In this document: positions 1 to 9,193 of the stretch, in pieces | Numbering within the stretch: position 1 is the first letter of the stretch | Layout of the letters: each line of letters opens with the position of its first letter | Source of the DNA: Hyphomicrobiaceae bacterium | Lineage (GTDB): Bacteria > Pseudomonadota > Alphaproteobacteria > Rhizobiales > Hyphomicrobiaceae | Reading direction: 5' to 3' | Assembly (NCBI GenBank): GCA_020442165.1 | Contig: JAGRKV010000019.1 | Location: forward strand, 21,998-85,997 | DNA: 64,000 nt | Program-made: the position numbers and the translations under genes | Notes under the pieces: model-generated | Seen by the model: only the letters and a program-made list of their open reading frames with translations | The model's database searches: none | Told to the model about the DNA's origin: nothing

Positions 1-329
1 CTCGAACTCTCGAAGTGCTGGCGAAGTCGCTCCTCTTCGTACTGGATGAACCAGCCGATCATCTGTCGCCACAGCGCCTCGACCAGCGCCGGCGATACCC
101 CCCGCTCGTCGGCCCGGATGCGAACTTTGTCGATCACCTGCTGGATGCGCCAGGGCACCACAGCCCCTTCCGTTCCATCCTGCTTGAGTTGCCAGGCCCG
201 GTCGACATACCCGAACCGCTCGGCAATGAGATCAACGAGCGCCCGGTCGATGCGGTCAATTTCTTGCCGCACATCCGACATGTCAAAGCAGTCCTTGGGC
301 GTCCTGCCGCTACCTTCGCTCGTGCTCAT
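1..329 (-). CDS. aroQ: Chorismate mutase, AroQ type (3' end outside the window)
   Basis: Predicted to rearrange chorismate to prephenate, the first committed step to phenylalanine and tyrosine. About 109 residues are visible before the window edge. Residues 17-49 form the family's first long helix: Arg21, Arg38 and Lys49 keep the 17- and 11-residue spacing of E. coli Arg11, Arg28 and Lys39, and Arg61 sits 12 after the Lys, as expected for Arg51. The ATG has GGAG about 6 bases upstream. There is no sign of a fused prephenate dehydratase in the visible part. It lies 57 bases downstream of gatA on the same strand and may be cotranscribed with it. The family assignment comes from residue spacing; the C-terminal helix with the last active-site residues is only partly visible. 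Confidence 0.85.
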   Translation of the reverse strand, partial: MSTSEGSGRTPKDCFDMSDVRQEIDRIDRALVDLIAERFGYVDRAWQLKQDGTEGAVVPWRIQQVIDKVRIRADERGVSPALVEALWRQMIGWFIQYEEERLRQHFESS

Positions 330-386
330 GAACTCCACTCCTACCCCGGGGCATCACCGTGATGTGCCGCAGGTATTCTCAAAAGC

Positions 387-1883
387 TCAGCCAAGCCACC
401 ATCGCTGCGCAGGGCTGAAATGACCTGCCGCATCTTCAATTGCCTTGGCCGAGCGGAACAGTGTGCCTTCGTCGAAGGGTTTACCGATCAATTGCAGACC
501 AAGCGGCGTGCCCTCGCCCGACAGTCCGGCAGGCACCGAAATGCCGGGAAGCCCCGCCATGTTGACCGTCACTGTGAAGATGTCTTCGAGGTACATCGCC
601 AGAGGATCGCCGGTCTTCTCGCCCTCGGCGAACGCCGGTGATGGCGTCGTCGGCGTCAGCACGACGTCGACCTTGTCCCAGGCCTGATCGAAGTCGCGCT
701 TGATAAGCGTGCGCACCTTCTGGGCCTTCAGATAGTAGGCATCATAGTAGCCCGCCGACAGCACATAGGTGCCAATCAGGATGCGCCGCTTGACCTCCTT
801 GCCGAACCCGGCCGCGCGCGTGTTTTCGTAGGTGTCGATGAGGTCATCGCCCTTGACGCGCAGACCGTAACGAACGCCGTCATACCGCGCGAGGTTTGAA
901 GAGGCCTCAGCCGGCGCAACGATATAGTAGGCCGGCAGCGCGTACTTGGTATGGGGCAGCGAAATCTCGTGGATGCTCGCCCCGGCGGCCTTCAACCATG
1001 CGATGCCCTTGTCCCAGAGCGCCTCGATTTCCTTCGACATGCCATCGACGCGATACTCCTTGGGCACGCCAACCCTGAGACCCTTCACGCCCTCCTTCAT
1101 CTGCTTGACGTAGTCGGGCACCGGCATATCGACGCTGGTGGTGTCCTTGGGATCGCTGCTTGCCATCGAGCGCAGCATCATCGCGGCATCCTCGACCGTC
1201 CGGGCGATCGGCCCCGCCTGATCGAGTGACGACGCGAACGCCACGATGCCCCAGCGCGAGCAGCGCCCATAGGTCGGCTTGATGCCAACCGTTCCCGTCA
1301 ATGCCGCCGGCTGGCGAATCGAGCCGCCCGTGTCGGTCGCCGTCGCGCCCAGGCACAAGCCGGCAGCAACGGCGGCGGAAGAACCACCCGACGAACCGCC
1401 CGGCACGAGCTTGTCCGCCTTGGGCTTGCCATCCGTACCCAAGCGCCGCCACGGCGAGACAACCGAGCCGAAAGCGCTCGTCTCGTTCGACGAACCCATT
1501 GCGAACTCATCATTGTTGAGCTTGCCGAGCATCACCGCGCCCGCATCCCACAAGTTCTGCCCGACGGTCGACTCATAGGTCGGCTTGAAGTCGTCGAGAA
1601 TCTTGGAGCACGCCGTCGTCCGGATACCCTTGGTGCAGAACAGATCCTTGTGTCCGAGCGGCAGTCCTTCGAGCAGCCGGGCCCCACCCTTGGCAAGTCT
1701 TTCGTCGCTCGCCTTGGCTTGCGCCAGAGCATGATCCGCCGTCACCAGTATGAAGGCATTGAGTGCGCCATTCGCTTTCTCGATCGCATCAAGGTGCGCG
1801 CGCGTCAGTTCCACGGCCGAGAATTCCTTGCGCTGCAGACCCGCGCGCGCTTCAGCCAGTGTCAACTTCGTCAGATCGGTCAC
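387..1883 (-). CDS. gatA: Asp-tRNA(Asn)/Glu-tRNA(Gln) amidotransferase subunit A
   Basis: Glutaminase subunit of the GatCAB amidotransferase, which converts mischarged Glu-tRNA(Gln) and Asp-tRNA(Asn) to the correct aminoacyl-tRNAs by delivering ammonia from glutamine. The 498 residues match the usual length. The amidase-signature triad is complete: Lys79 (GHKD), cis-Ser164 (PGGSSGGS) and nucleophile Ser188 (DTGGSIR), with the 24-residue Ser-Ser spacing seen in the family. The start is GTG, overlapping the stop of a 49-residue ORF (GTGA), with AAAGG about 8 bases upstream. gatC lies just beyond that ORF on the same strand; gatB is not in the window. No defects were seen. Confidence 0.97.
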   Translation of the reverse strand: MTDLTKLTLAEARAGLQRKEFSAVELTRAHLDAIEKANGALNAFILVTADHALAQAKASDERLAKGGARLLEGLPLGHKDLFCTKGIRTTACSKILDDFKPTYESTVGQNLWDAGAVMLGKLNNDEFAMGSSNETSAFGSVVSPWRRLGTDGKPKADKLVPGGSSGGSSAAVAAGLCLGATATDTGGSIRQPAALTGTVGIKPTYGRCSRWGIVAFASSLDQAGPIARTVEDAAMMLRSMASSDPKDTTSVDMPVPDYVKQMKEGVKGLRVGVPKEYRVDGMSKEIEALWDKGIAWLKAAGASIHEISLPHTKYALPAYYIVAPAEASSNLARYDGVRYGLRVKGDDLIDTYENTRAAGFGKEVKRRILIGTYVLSAGYYDAYYLKAQKVRTLIKRDFDQAWDKVDVVLTPTTPSPAFAEGEKTGDPLAMYLEDIFTVTVNMAGLPGISVPAGLSGEGTPLGLQLIGKPFDEGTLFRSAKAIEDAAGHFSPAQRWWLG

Positions 1884-2029
1884 AGCTTCGCCTTTCCCTT
1901 GGGCGTCTCGCAGCTCAGGCAGGTTGCAGTTCCATCCATGCCTGCGCCGACAACATCGATCGAGTAATTGTCGTACTTAGGGAACGCGGACAATGGCCGC
2001 TCCATCGACGCGCCCTTCAAGCACCCCAT
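1880..2029 (-). CDS. Small 49-residue ORF between gatC and gatA, CxxC motif
   Basis: A short frame fills the gap between gatC and gatA. It begins with ATG five bases after the gatC stop, has GGAG 8 bases upstream, and ends by overlapping the gatA GTG start by four bases (GTGA). That geometry is typical of translationally coupled genes. The product has a CxxC near its end (Cys37, Cys40), another Cys at position 3, an aromatic Asp/Tyr-rich middle (KYDNYS) and a basic end (KGKAKL). An internal ATG at 2005 (residue 9) also has an AAGGG-like site upstream. The CxxC could bind metal, but with three Cys a full site would need a partner. I do not recognise the family. Expression is inferred from position and ribosome-binding site only. 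Confidence 0.55.
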   Translation of the reverse strand: MGCLKGASMERPLSAFPKYDNYSIDVVGAGMDGTATCLSCETPKGKAKL

Positions 2030-2034
2030 CACGC

Positions 2035-2322
2035 CTACTCCACGACCTTTGGGACGACGAAGAAATGATCCTCGCTCAACGGCGCGTTGGCGACGATATC
2101 GTCGACTTTCGCCCCGTCGGTCACGACGTCCTGCCGCTTCTTCAGGTCTTGCGCCACAACCCGCGTCATCGGCTCGACGGCATCGGTATCGACCTGCTTG
2201 AGTTGCTCCACCCAGTCGAGGATCCCGGAAAGTTCCTTTTCCAGGCCCTTGGCCTCCTCGTCGGTGATCTTGATGCGGGCGAGACGCGCAATGCGCCGGA
2301 CGGTAGTCTCGTCGACGTGCAT
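2035..2322 (-). CDS. gatC: Asp-tRNA(Asn)/Glu-tRNA(Gln) amidotransferase subunit C
   Basis: Small subunit that wraps around GatA and helps it associate with GatB. The 95 residues match the family length. The N-terminus shows the family pattern ([16 protein letters not shown]), followed by a helix with LDWVEQL and the loop VEPMTRV; the C-terminus ends in FFVVPKVVE, close to the usual F.VPKV(I/L)E. GAAGGG lies 4 bases before the ATG. It is the first gene of the gatC-(49-residue ORF)-gatA unit. A promoter probably lies in the 155 bases upstream, but no clear -35/-10 pair is visible. Confidence 0.96.
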   Translation of the reverse strand: MHVDETTVRRIARLARIKITDEEAKGLEKELSGILDWVEQLKQVDTDAVEPMTRVVAQDLKKRQDVVTDGAKVDDIVANAPLSEDHFFVVPKVVE

Positions 2323-2477
2323 GGAACCCTTCCAGGATGGAAACTTGAGTAATATGGCACCGGCGCGCAGGGGACCTGCGCACCCGTTTCCGCTCTCATA
2401 GCGACGAAGGCATTCCGGCGCAACCGCACCCGGCGGACCAGCCCCGCCGCGCGCTCATCCGGCGCGCTTCCCCCGCC

Positions 2478-3179
2478 TCAAACCTCGAATGCTTCGCCGA
2501 CTTTGGGCAAAGTGACGCTCGCGCCCTGCATCTCGGCGACGAAAGCATCCGCATTGGGCGCAATGATCGGAAAGCTGCCGAAGTGGCATGGTATTACGGT
2601 CTTGAACTTGAAATAGGTCCGGCACGCATAGGCCGCCGTGCGCGCGCCCATTGTGAACCGGTCGCCGATCGGCACGATGCCGATTTCCGGCCGCCAAAGC
2701 TCGTTGATAAGCGCCATGTCGGAAAACACGTCGGTATCCCCCATGTGTAGCAGTACCGGGCCCGCCTTGGGCGTAATCACGACGCCATTGGCGTTGCCCA
2801 GTGGGAAGCCAACATCCAGCTCCACCAGCGCGGCGGAATGGTCGGCCCGAACCAGCGTCACCTTGAAGTCGCCCTGATCTGTCGTCCCGCCCGTATTCAT
2901 CGGATCGAACGCGGTGACACCCAGCTTGGCGAGCCACATGCACAAATCGTAGTTCGTGACGATCTTGGCGCCCGTCGATTTGGAAATCTCCGCCGCATCG
3001 CCGACGTGATCGCCATGGCCATGCGTTATGACGACGTGGGTCACGCCCGCAACGGCCTTGCCCCAGTCGATACCCGAAGCCTCGAAGCTGGGATTGCCCT
3101 TCAGGAAAGGGTCGATAAGTACGACCGCGGAGCCCGTCTCCACACGGAATGCAGAGTGTCCAAACCAAGTGATCTTCAT
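2478..3179 (-). CDS. UPF0173 metal-dependent hydrolase, metallo-beta-lactamase fold
   Basis: Soluble metallo-beta-lactamase-fold protein of the UPF0173 (YtkL-like) group, whose substrate is unknown. The start at MKITWFGHS fits the family N-terminus and has GGGGAAGG 9 bases upstream; a longer frame beginning 33 bases earlier lacks a comparable site. The metal motif HGHGDH is at residues 53-58, with later ligands likely in HMGDTD and the C-terminal CHFGSFP region. The 233-residue length is normal and there is no signal peptide, so it should be cytoplasmic. It is transcribed towards gatC and divergently from ruvX. Function beyond metal-dependent hydrolysis cannot be assigned. Confidence 0.9.
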   Translation of the reverse strand: MKITWFGHSAFRVETGSAVVLIDPFLKGNPSFEASGIDWGKAVAGVTHVVITHGHGDHVGDAAEISKSTGAKIVTNYDLCMWLAKLGVTAFDPMNTGGTTDQGDFKVTLVRADHSAALVELDVGFPLGNANGVVITPKAGPVLLHMGDTDVFSDMALINELWRPEIGIVPIGDRFTMGARTAAYACRTYFKFKTVIPCHFGSFPIIAPNADAFVAEMQGASVTLPKVGEAFEV

Positions 3180-3343
3180 GCGTCTTTGCCTTCCCCCGAA
3201 CCTGACTGCCAAGTGCGCTGCAGTATAGGTGCTGGCCCGCGATCAACAACTCCCTGAGCGGGCGAACGGCATATCTGACCGATCGAAACAGGCCACGCAA
3301 GGTTCCCCTTTCGCCGCGTCCGCACCCGCGCTATGGGAACTCC

Positions 3344-3865
3344 ATGAGCGATCCACCGGCAACGAACGAACGCGGCAATGAGCCCCCCGAGGCCGGTGTA
3401 ACGACCGCTGATCCTGTTGACTTTGTGCAGCTGTTGCCCGTCGCCGGAAGACTGATCGGCATCGATGCGGGCACGAAGACGCTGGGCCTTGCGCTCTCCG
3501 ACGTCACACGCACCATCGCATCCGCGCTGGAAACGATCCGCCGTACCAAGTTCACAGCCGATTCCGGCCGCCTCCTCGAACTCGTCCGCCAGCATCAGGT
3601 GGCCGGGCTGGTCATTGGCCTTCCAGCCAATATGGATGGCAGCGAGGGTCCACGCGCCCAGGCGACGCGCGCGCTGGCCCGCAATCTCAACCGCATCAGT
3701 CCACTGCCGATCCTGCTCTGGGACGAGCGGCTGACGACGGTGGCCGCCGAGCGTCTGCTCATTGCCGCCGATACCACGCGCAAACGCCGCGCCGAAGTCA
3801 TCGACAAGCTCGCCGCCACATTGATCCTGCAAGGCGCGCTGGACCGTATGCGGATTCTCACCTGA
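3344..3865 (+). CDS. ruvX: Putative pre-16S rRNA nuclease / Holliday junction resolvase YqgF
   Basis: RNase H-fold nuclease of the YqgF/RuvX family, implicated in 5' maturation of 16S rRNA. The motif IGIDAGTKTLGLALSD at about residues 38-53 carries the first catalytic Asp; VIGLPANMDGSEG and LLWDERLTT supply the other conserved segments, including an acidic DER. At 173 residues it has about 35 extra, Pro- and Glu-rich residues before the core, so the true start could be somewhat downstream, although no better ATG precedes the core. It stands alone, divergent from the metallohydrolase gene. Confidence 0.93.
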   Translation: MSDPPATNERGNEPPEAGVTTADPVDFVQLLPVAGRLIGIDAGTKTLGLALSDVTRTIASALETIRRTKFTADSGRLLELVRQHQVAGLVIGLPANMDGSEGPRAQATRALARNLNRISPLPILLWDERLTTVAAERLLIAADTTRKRRAEVIDKLAATLILQGALDRMRILT

Positions 3866-4127
3866 CGCGATGTGAGTGCATCTCACGCGCAAAATTCGTT
3901 AAGCGCAGCGCCGCGCTAAAAAATCACTGTCACAAGCGCTGCAGCATGACTGGCTAGAATTCCAGCTGCTGGCGCACGATGTATCAAAACAGTCCTATGT
4001 GGACACCTCAGCTTCGCCAAACACTCGTCCCATGCGCGCCGCATTGACCCGCCAGTGTCGGGACTGACCTGCAGCGGCGCCTAGTGACGTGATCGGTGGC
4101 CACACGGGTGGCATGACGGGGTTATGA

Positions 4128-5357
4128 ATGCGCGACTCGCACGACGAATCGTTCACACAGCGGCAACCGGCAGGCGCCCCGCGCAAAGGTGCTTCCCCGA
4201 ACACTGCACTACCCGACACAGTCAAGCGCCAGGTGGCGCGCTTCCCCGTCGCCGCACGCGCGCCAATCCGCAAACTGATCCGTTCCAAGCCGCAAGCCGC
4301 CGAGCTTGTCGAAGCCTTCCCGGCGCTGCTTTATGCACTCGCCATGGGACATGCCGGTACGGCCAGTGGTCAGAACGCACTCCACCAGCTCGATCGCGGC
4401 CTACGCCTGCGCAACATCGCCCAGACGCTTGGCGTACCGATGTGGATGCGCAGGCTCCCGCCGGAAACCTTCGAGTCTGGCTTATCCAAGCTGCCCGCCA
4501 GCGATACGTTTTCGCGCCGGATTCCGGCAAGACTGCCACAGCACCCCGCCCAGGCGGCAAACTGGCTACAGGCCGTCCGCTTTGCCAACAGCGCAGCGGG
4601 AGACGAGTTCGCACTCTGGATTGCAAGGCAGCGCGCCGCCTGCCACAAACCCAATGTGTCATCCAGGCTCGCGATCCTCGCCGCCTTCGTCTGGCACTCC
4701 CGCCATCGCACCGACCGCACTTGCGACCTCATTTGGACAAGCTGGCGGCCGGAAATGGCTCTGGAAACCGCGGTGTGCGCTGCCCAAAGCTGGTTCAACC
4801 GCATACTCGCAACGCTCTACCTGTCGCAGCCTGCAGCCCTGTCGCCGTGGCTTAATCCTGGTCGTGTCGATGGCTACGAATTCATTCCACTCACCTGCGC
4901 GGCTGAACTGTTCATGGAAGCCCGCGCGATGAACAACTGCACTGACCAGTATGCCATGACCTTGGTCACCGGCCGCTCCCGGCTCTTCTCCGTGCGCCGC
5001 GACGGTCGCCGGCAGGCCACCTTGGAAATCTCTCCCCATCACCGCGAGCGCCAGGTGTTGGCCATTGCCCAGCTGAAATCACACAGTAACCGACCGGCAC
5101 CGCTGGAGGTGTGGCAGGCCGCCTACCACTGGATGGGCCAGCAACAGCACCTTTTCGACGGCGCTATCGAGAACGGCGAACGGCGCCTCGTCCCCGACAA
5201 GGATATCTGGCACTCACATCTGAAAGCCTACCGGTCAGCCACGGAAGGCGCACCCTGGCTGCCTGCTGATCCGACCGATCGCGCGATGACGACGATCCAG
5301 GTCGGCCACGCCACGCTCGCGCACGATTGTGCCATCCGATCGTGGCTTTTCGCCTAG
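4128..5357 (+). CDS. PcfJ-like domain protein
   Basis: The C-terminal third resembles the PcfJ-like domain, named after a protein of the enterococcal conjugative plasmid pCF10 and also found in chromosomal proteins of unknown function. The recognisable stretch is at about residues 255-300: an E(A)xxMNNC segment with a conserved Asn-Cys, then YAMTLVTGRSRLFSVRR and TLEIS. The remaining ~250 residues are Arg- and Trp-rich and mostly helical, with no signal peptide or membrane segment. No conjugation, relaxase or plasmid genes are nearby; neighbours are ruvX and a DUF599 protein. The ribosome-binding site is weak (GGGG about 7 bases upstream), and ATG 4124 is out of frame, so the start is uncertain. 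Function unknown. Confidence 0.7.
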   Translation: MRDSHDESFTQRQPAGAPRKGASPNTALPDTVKRQVARFPVAARAPIRKLIRSKPQAAELVEAFPALLYALAMGHAGTASGQNALHQLDRGLRLRNIAQTLGVPMWMRRLPPETFESGLSKLPASDTFSRRIPARLPQHPAQAANWLQAVRFANSAAGDEFALWIARQRAACHKPNVSSRLAILAAFVWHSRHRTDRTCDLIWTSWRPEMALETAVCAAQSWFNRILATLYLSQPAALSPWLNPGRVDGYEFIPLTCAAELFMEARAMNNCTDQYAMTLVTGRSRLFSVRRDGRRQATLEISPHHRERQVLAIAQLKSHSNRPAPLEVWQAAYHWMGQQQHLFDGAIENGERRLVPDKDIWHSHLKAYRSATEGAPWLPADPTDRAMTTIQVGHATLAHDCAIRSWLFA

Positions 5358-5484
5358 CGCCTTTATCGTCGTCTTTCACCAGCGCGTCTCTTCACCTCAG
5401 TGCACAAGCTCTGGCCTCGTTGACCAAAGCTGGTCGCGCAATTCACCGATCAGTACTCTTGACAGCTGAGGACCAGTCATCAGG

Positions 5485-6222
5485 ATGATGCTGGGCGCTT
5501 CCGCTCCGGAGATTTTCCCCTTGCTGCTCACGACACCCGATATCATCGCGCTCGTGTGGTGTTTTTCGCTTGTGGCGGCATACGAATTTTTTTCCGCACG
5601 CGGCAGCCTCGCCAAACGCAGCCTATCGGCCAGTGTCCAGTCCTACCGCACTGCCTGGCTCACCAACATGGTTGCACGCGACCAGCGTCACTTCGATGCC
5701 ATCCTGCTCTCGAACCTAAGCCAGTCGAATGCATTTTTTGCCTCGACAAGTGTCTTGGGAATCGGCGGACTGGCGGCGGTGATGTCCTCAGGCGATGCGG
5801 CGCGCGAACTGTTGCAGCGTCTGCCAATGGTCGCGACGACGTCGATGGCCATGTTCGAAATCAAGATTCTGTTGCTGATTTCCATCCTCGTCTACGCATT
5901 CTTCAAGTTCGCCTGGGCTTTCCGTCTGTCTCACTACACAGCCATCATGTTTGGCGCGATGCCGGCACACGGCGATGCCGACACTGCTAGCCGCGAGCAC
6001 TACGCTCAGCAGACGGCCAAGATGCTTCAGCTCGTCGGCAATCATGCCAACAGCGGGCTGCGATCGTTTTATTATGAGTTCGCAGCCATCTCCTGGCTGT
6101 TCCATCCATATCTTTTCATGGCCATGATCGCGCTGATCGTTGCCGTACTCATCAGGCGCGAATTCCTCTCGCACGCTGCCGCCATCCTGGCGGCAACGCA
6201 GCCACCCCGGCCTCAAGAGTAA
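5485..6222 (+). CDS. DUF599 family integral membrane protein
   Basis: Inner-membrane protein matching the DUF599 pattern: an N-terminal membrane segment (IIALVWCFSLVAAYEF), then W..NMVARDQRHFDA, an NAFFASTSVLGIGG motif, two central hydrophobic segments near residues 95-150, and a C-terminal one (PYLFMAMIALIVAVLI). About four membrane helices are predicted by eye. The 245-residue length fits the family. GAGGA lies about 12 bases before the first of two adjacent ATGs. It runs convergently with an AraC-type regulator gene 45 bases away. Function is unknown and the neighbours give no clear clue. Confidence 0.85.
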   Translation: MMLGASAPEIFPLLLTTPDIIALVWCFSLVAAYEFFSARGSLAKRSLSASVQSYRTAWLTNMVARDQRHFDAILLSNLSQSNAFFASTSVLGIGGLAAVMSSGDAARELLQRLPMVATTSMAMFEIKILLLISILVYAFFKFAWAFRLSHYTAIMFGAMPAHGDADTASREHYAQQTAKMLQLVGNHANSGLRSFYYEFAAISWLFHPYLFMAMIALIVAVLIRREFLSHAAAILAATQPPRPQE

Positions 6223-6267
6223 TTGGCGCGTGATACCTGCGCCCATCGTCAGGATTCTCGAAGAACG

Positions 6268-7305
6268 TCAGGATCTATCGGCTGCCACACCACGGAACTT
6301 CTGCCGGTAGACGCGCGGCGGCATATCGAGCCACCGTCGAACAGCTCGGGTAAACGTGCTCTGCGATGCATAACCCGAGGCGTGTGCCACTGCCATGAGC
6401 GGCTGGTCAGTCTCGCGGAGCAATCTCTCTGCAACCGCATACCGCGTCTCATCGAGTACCCGCTCGAACGACGTACCCGAATTTTCCAACCGGCGTTGCA
6501 AACTGCGCGCCGTAACACCGACATCCAGCGCGACGATTTCCAGCGACGGAACCTCGTTGAGCAGTCTGTTTTCAATTGCTCCACGCACGCGCGACACCAG
6601 ATCGACTTCAAGCGTGATCTCGCGCAGAAGCAGATTGCCGTGATGCCGGTAGATCGCAAACAGCTCCTCGTTTGCGCTAGGCATGGGCCGCGAAAGAGTG
6701 GCCGGATCGACGGTGAGGCTGCTACAGTTCGAGTCAAGCGACAGTCGCGGCCCAAATAACCGCGCCACTTCCCGCTCAGTGCCAACCGGAATGCCATGCT
6801 CCAACGTCGCCGACAGTGGCACCCAGTTGGGCCCGGCGGCAGCCCGGATCCTCCTGATTACGCTGGCGGCAACATAAAGGCTGAAGCTTTGCATCGGGAC
6901 ATCGAAGCCGGATGCCCCTCGCCAATAGATGCGCCCTGTTCCGCCCTTTTCCGAATAACCAACTTCGTACTGGCTGACGAGTATCGGGCTGAACCCCGCC
7001 AAGCACTCGAGAAATCCGCGAACCGTCGGCGCAGAGAGCGCCAGATGTCCGACCAATCCAGAATTTCCCAACTCAGCAAATTCTGCCAGGGCAAGCGGAA
7101 GCCGCACGTTGCCGGTCGAGGCGGACGCCGCGGCAAACAGGCGCGCGACGGCCTTCAGGGGCAGCATCCGCATAGGATCACCGAGCACGGACATATCGAT
7201 GCCGCACAATGGTGCAACACTGTTGATGTCGACTTTCTGGGCGTCCAGATATTTTGCAAGCGCAAGTACCGGGCCCGCCCGTACTTTGGGCTCTAGACGC
7301 AACAT
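6268..7305 (-). CDS. AraC family transcriptional regulator with Arabinose_bd-type N-terminal domain
   Basis: DNA-binding regulator of 345 residues. The first ~200 form an effector domain of the Arabinose_bd type found in OruR-like regulators; the last ~95 hold the paired helix-turn-helix, with VALDVGVTARSLQRRLENSG for the first motif and MAVAHASGYASQSTFTRAVRRW for the second, ending in the usual P..YR. It is divergent from a marR-type gene across a 301-base spacer and convergent with the DUF599 gene. Effector and targets cannot be read from sequence; autoregulation or control of a neighbour is a guess. Confidence 0.9.
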   Translation of the reverse strand: MLRLEPKVRAGPVLALAKYLDAQKVDINSVAPLCGIDMSVLGDPMRMLPLKAVARLFAAASASTGNVRLPLALAEFAELGNSGLVGHLALSAPTVRGFLECLAGFSPILVSQYEVGYSEKGGTGRIYWRGASGFDVPMQSFSLYVAASVIRRIRAAAGPNWVPLSATLEHGIPVGTEREVARLFGPRLSLDSNCSSLTVDPATLSRPMPSANEELFAIYRHHGNLLLREITLEVDLVSRVRGAIENRLLNEVPSLEIVALDVGVTARSLQRRLENSGTSFERVLDETRYAVAERLLRETDQPLMAVAHASGYASQSTFTRAVRRWLDMPPRVYRQKFRGVAADRS

Positions 7306-7606
7306 GGATCACACCACATAGACAGTAAACGGACCCAAAGGAGCGTTTTGGTGGTACATTGCCCGCTCAAGCCCCGCGCAGCAGCTACTTAGAACAGCGA
7401 CCACCTGTTGATTTTCGTGCATAGGGTCAAATTTTCGGGGCTTGGAGTCAAGACGGCTTGTATACCAGAGCTGTAAACGAAGCAAAATGCCGACGTCAGA
7501 AGGTTGTGTTTGTGCTCCTACCGGGTCTGCGGCCATGGTGCACCACGATCTCAAACGATATATATAACCGAGAAAGTGTTTCCCTTTGGAGGCAAAGAAA
7601 CAAATT
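7306..7606 (-). promoter_or_regulatory. Divergent araC-marR control region
   Basis: No gene is visible here. The spacer separates two regulators read in opposite directions, so it must hold both promoters. A perfect 10-bp palindrome TGGTGCACCA lies at 7536-7545, followed by an AT-rich run (GATATATATAACC, 7556-7568) that could serve as the marR -10 region; together they could form a self-regulating operator. This is inference from position only. Confidence 0.35.
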
Positions 7607-8074
7607 ATGTCCAGAAATGACAAAGCGCCCTCTTCTGCATTGCACTTGCTGCACAGAGCCGGGCAGATCGCCGACGAGCTTTTCACGCTGAATATCGGTG
7701 CGAGCGATCTGACGCCGCGCCAGTTCGAGGTGCTCAAAGCCATCTCGATGACCGAAGAACCCAGCCAAACCCAACTCGTTGCCATGACCGGAATCGACCG
7801 GTCGACGTTGGCGGATATTGTGCGGCGGCTGGTCGACCGCGGTCTGGTCCTGCGCAAGCGGACCCGCCATGACGCCCGTATGTATGCCCTTCGCCTGAGC
7901 GACAAGGGCACGTCCACGATCCAGGACGCGGCACCGGCTGTGGCCATGACCGATGAGCGCCTCCTGTCGGCATTGCCAGTTAAGGAACGCGATGCCTTTA
8001 TTAAGGGACTTGAACGGATGGTGGCGGAATTGACGAGCCACGCCGATGCCACTGGCGCGAACAGTGCCGAGTGA
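7607..8074 (+). CDS. MarR family winged-helix transcriptional regulator
   Basis: Dimeric winged-helix regulator of 155 residues. The recognition region reads LTPRQFEVLKAISM, then PSQTQLVAMTGIDRSTLADIV for the helix-turn-helix, and a wing with RLVDRGLVLRKR..HDAR and ALRLSDKG, a standard MarR fold. GGAGG lies 14 bases upstream of the chosen ATG, longer than usual; a TTG at 7586 just upstream of that site would add seven residues but would overlap the ribosome-binding site itself, so ATG is preferred. It precedes pyrB by 154 bases, and that gap holds a promoter-like sequence, so cotranscription is not required. Ligand and targets unknown. Confidence 0.92.
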   Translation: MSRNDKAPSSALHLLHRAGQIADELFTLNIGASDLTPRQFEVLKAISMTEEPSQTQLVAMTGIDRSTLADIVRRLVDRGLVLRKRTRHDARMYALRLSDKGTSTIQDAAPAVAMTDERLLSALPVKERDAFIKGLERMVAELTSHADATGANSAE

Positions 8075-8189
8075 TCGTGCCGGTTGCGGGGCCGTTTGGA
8101 CATAGTACCATCCGGCCCGCATCTGGTGTCCGCACGCTCCGACCTCCACGGCGCCGGGTTGTTTGCAGCGGACAACAGCCTGTTCGCAC

Positions 8190-8218
8190 TTGCCCGGCGC
8201 CAGGACTCTCAATATAGA
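8190..8218 (+). promoter_or_regulatory. Candidate sigma-70 promoter of pyrB
   Basis: TTGCCC (8190-8195) and TATAGA (8213-8218) are separated by 17 bases. The pyrB ATG begins only 11 bases after the -10 box, so the expected transcript start would fall about 4 bases before the ATG, giving an almost leaderless mRNA. That fits the lack of a clear Shine-Dalgarno sequence before this ATG. Confidence 0.45.
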
Positions 8219-8228
8219 AGCGGCTTTG

Positions 8229-9182
8229 ATGACTGCTTCTGACAAACAAGCCAACCGCTACCGCCATCGTCACCTGCTCTCCTGCGAGCTTCTGACGGCG
8301 CCCGAGATATCTTCCCTTCTGGATAGTGCCGACGATCTTGCCGAGGCCAACCGGGCCCGCCTCGCCAAGCGCGACGCATTGTCCGGCCGCTCCCTCATAA
8401 ACTTGTTCTTCGAGGCCTCCACCCGCACGCAGGCCTCATTCGAAATGGCGGCCAAGCGGCTGGGCGCCGACGTCCTCAACATGAACGTCTCCACTTCCTC
8501 CGTCACGAAGGGCGAGACGCTGATCGATACCGCCGTGACCTTGAACGCGATGCGGCCCGACATCATCGTCGTGCGCCACCACGCCGCCGGTGCGGTTGAA
8601 TTGCTGTCGCAGAAGGTGGACTGCTCCGTCGTCAATGCTGGCGATGGCGCGCATCAGCATCCCACCCAGGCGCTCCTCGATGCCTTGACGATACGCCGCG
8701 CCAAGGGCCGCATCAGCGGCCTCACCGTTGCCATTTGCGGCGACATCCTGCATTCGCGCGTCGCCCGCTCAAACATCAACGTCTTGAACACGCTCGGCGC
8801 AAATGTGCGCATCGTTGCTCCATCGACGTTACTGCCGGCTGCATCAGATCGCCTCGGCGCGGAAGTGTTTACCGATATGACCGCCGGAATTAAGGACGCG
8901 GATGTCGTGATGATGCTGCGCCTGCAGCGCGAGCGCATGGAAGGCTCGTTCGTCCCTTCGACCCGCGAATATTTCCATTTCTTCGGTCTCGACCACGAAA
9001 AGCTGGCCAAGGCCAAACCCGACGCACTCATCATGCATCCTGGTCCTATGAACCGCGGTGTCGAGATCGCGTCGACCGTCGCCGATCACTCGCGTAGCGT
9101 CATCCGCGAACAGGTGGAGATGGGCGTTGCCGTGCGCATGGCCGTGCTAGAGGCACTGGCCGGCCACCTGCCGTCGACGTGA
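8229..9182 (+). CDS. pyrB: Aspartate carbamoyltransferase catalytic subunit
   Basis: Condenses carbamoyl phosphate with aspartate to carbamoyl aspartate in pyrimidine synthesis. The carbamoyl-phosphate loop [13 protein letters not shown] (STRT) is at about residues 57-70, followed by the [11 protein letters not shown] loop, HPTQALLD, and the C-terminal [11 protein letters not shown]. From this ATG the protein is 317 residues, normal for the family; an upstream TTG in frame would add 22 unlikely residues. There is no clear ribosome-binding site. pyrC begins 11 bases after the stop. The N-terminus is typical of the class that works with a PyrC-like partner rather than with PyrI. Confidence 0.96.
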   Translation: MTASDKQANRYRHRHLLSCELLTAPEISSLLDSADDLAEANRARLAKRDALSGRSLINLFFEASTRTQASFEMAAKRLGADVLNMNVSTSSVTKGETLIDTAVTLNAMRPDIIVVRHHAAGAVELLSQKVDCSVVNAGDGAHQHPTQALLDALTIRRAKGRISGLTVAICGDILHSRVARSNINVLNTLGANVRIVAPSTLLPAASDRLGAEVFTDMTAGIKDADVVMMLRLQRERMEGSFVPSTREYFHFFGLDHEKLAKAKPDALIMHPGPMNRGVEIASTVADHSRSVIREQVEMGVAVRMAVLEALAGHLPST

Positions 9183-9193
9183 GGAGCCGCGCC

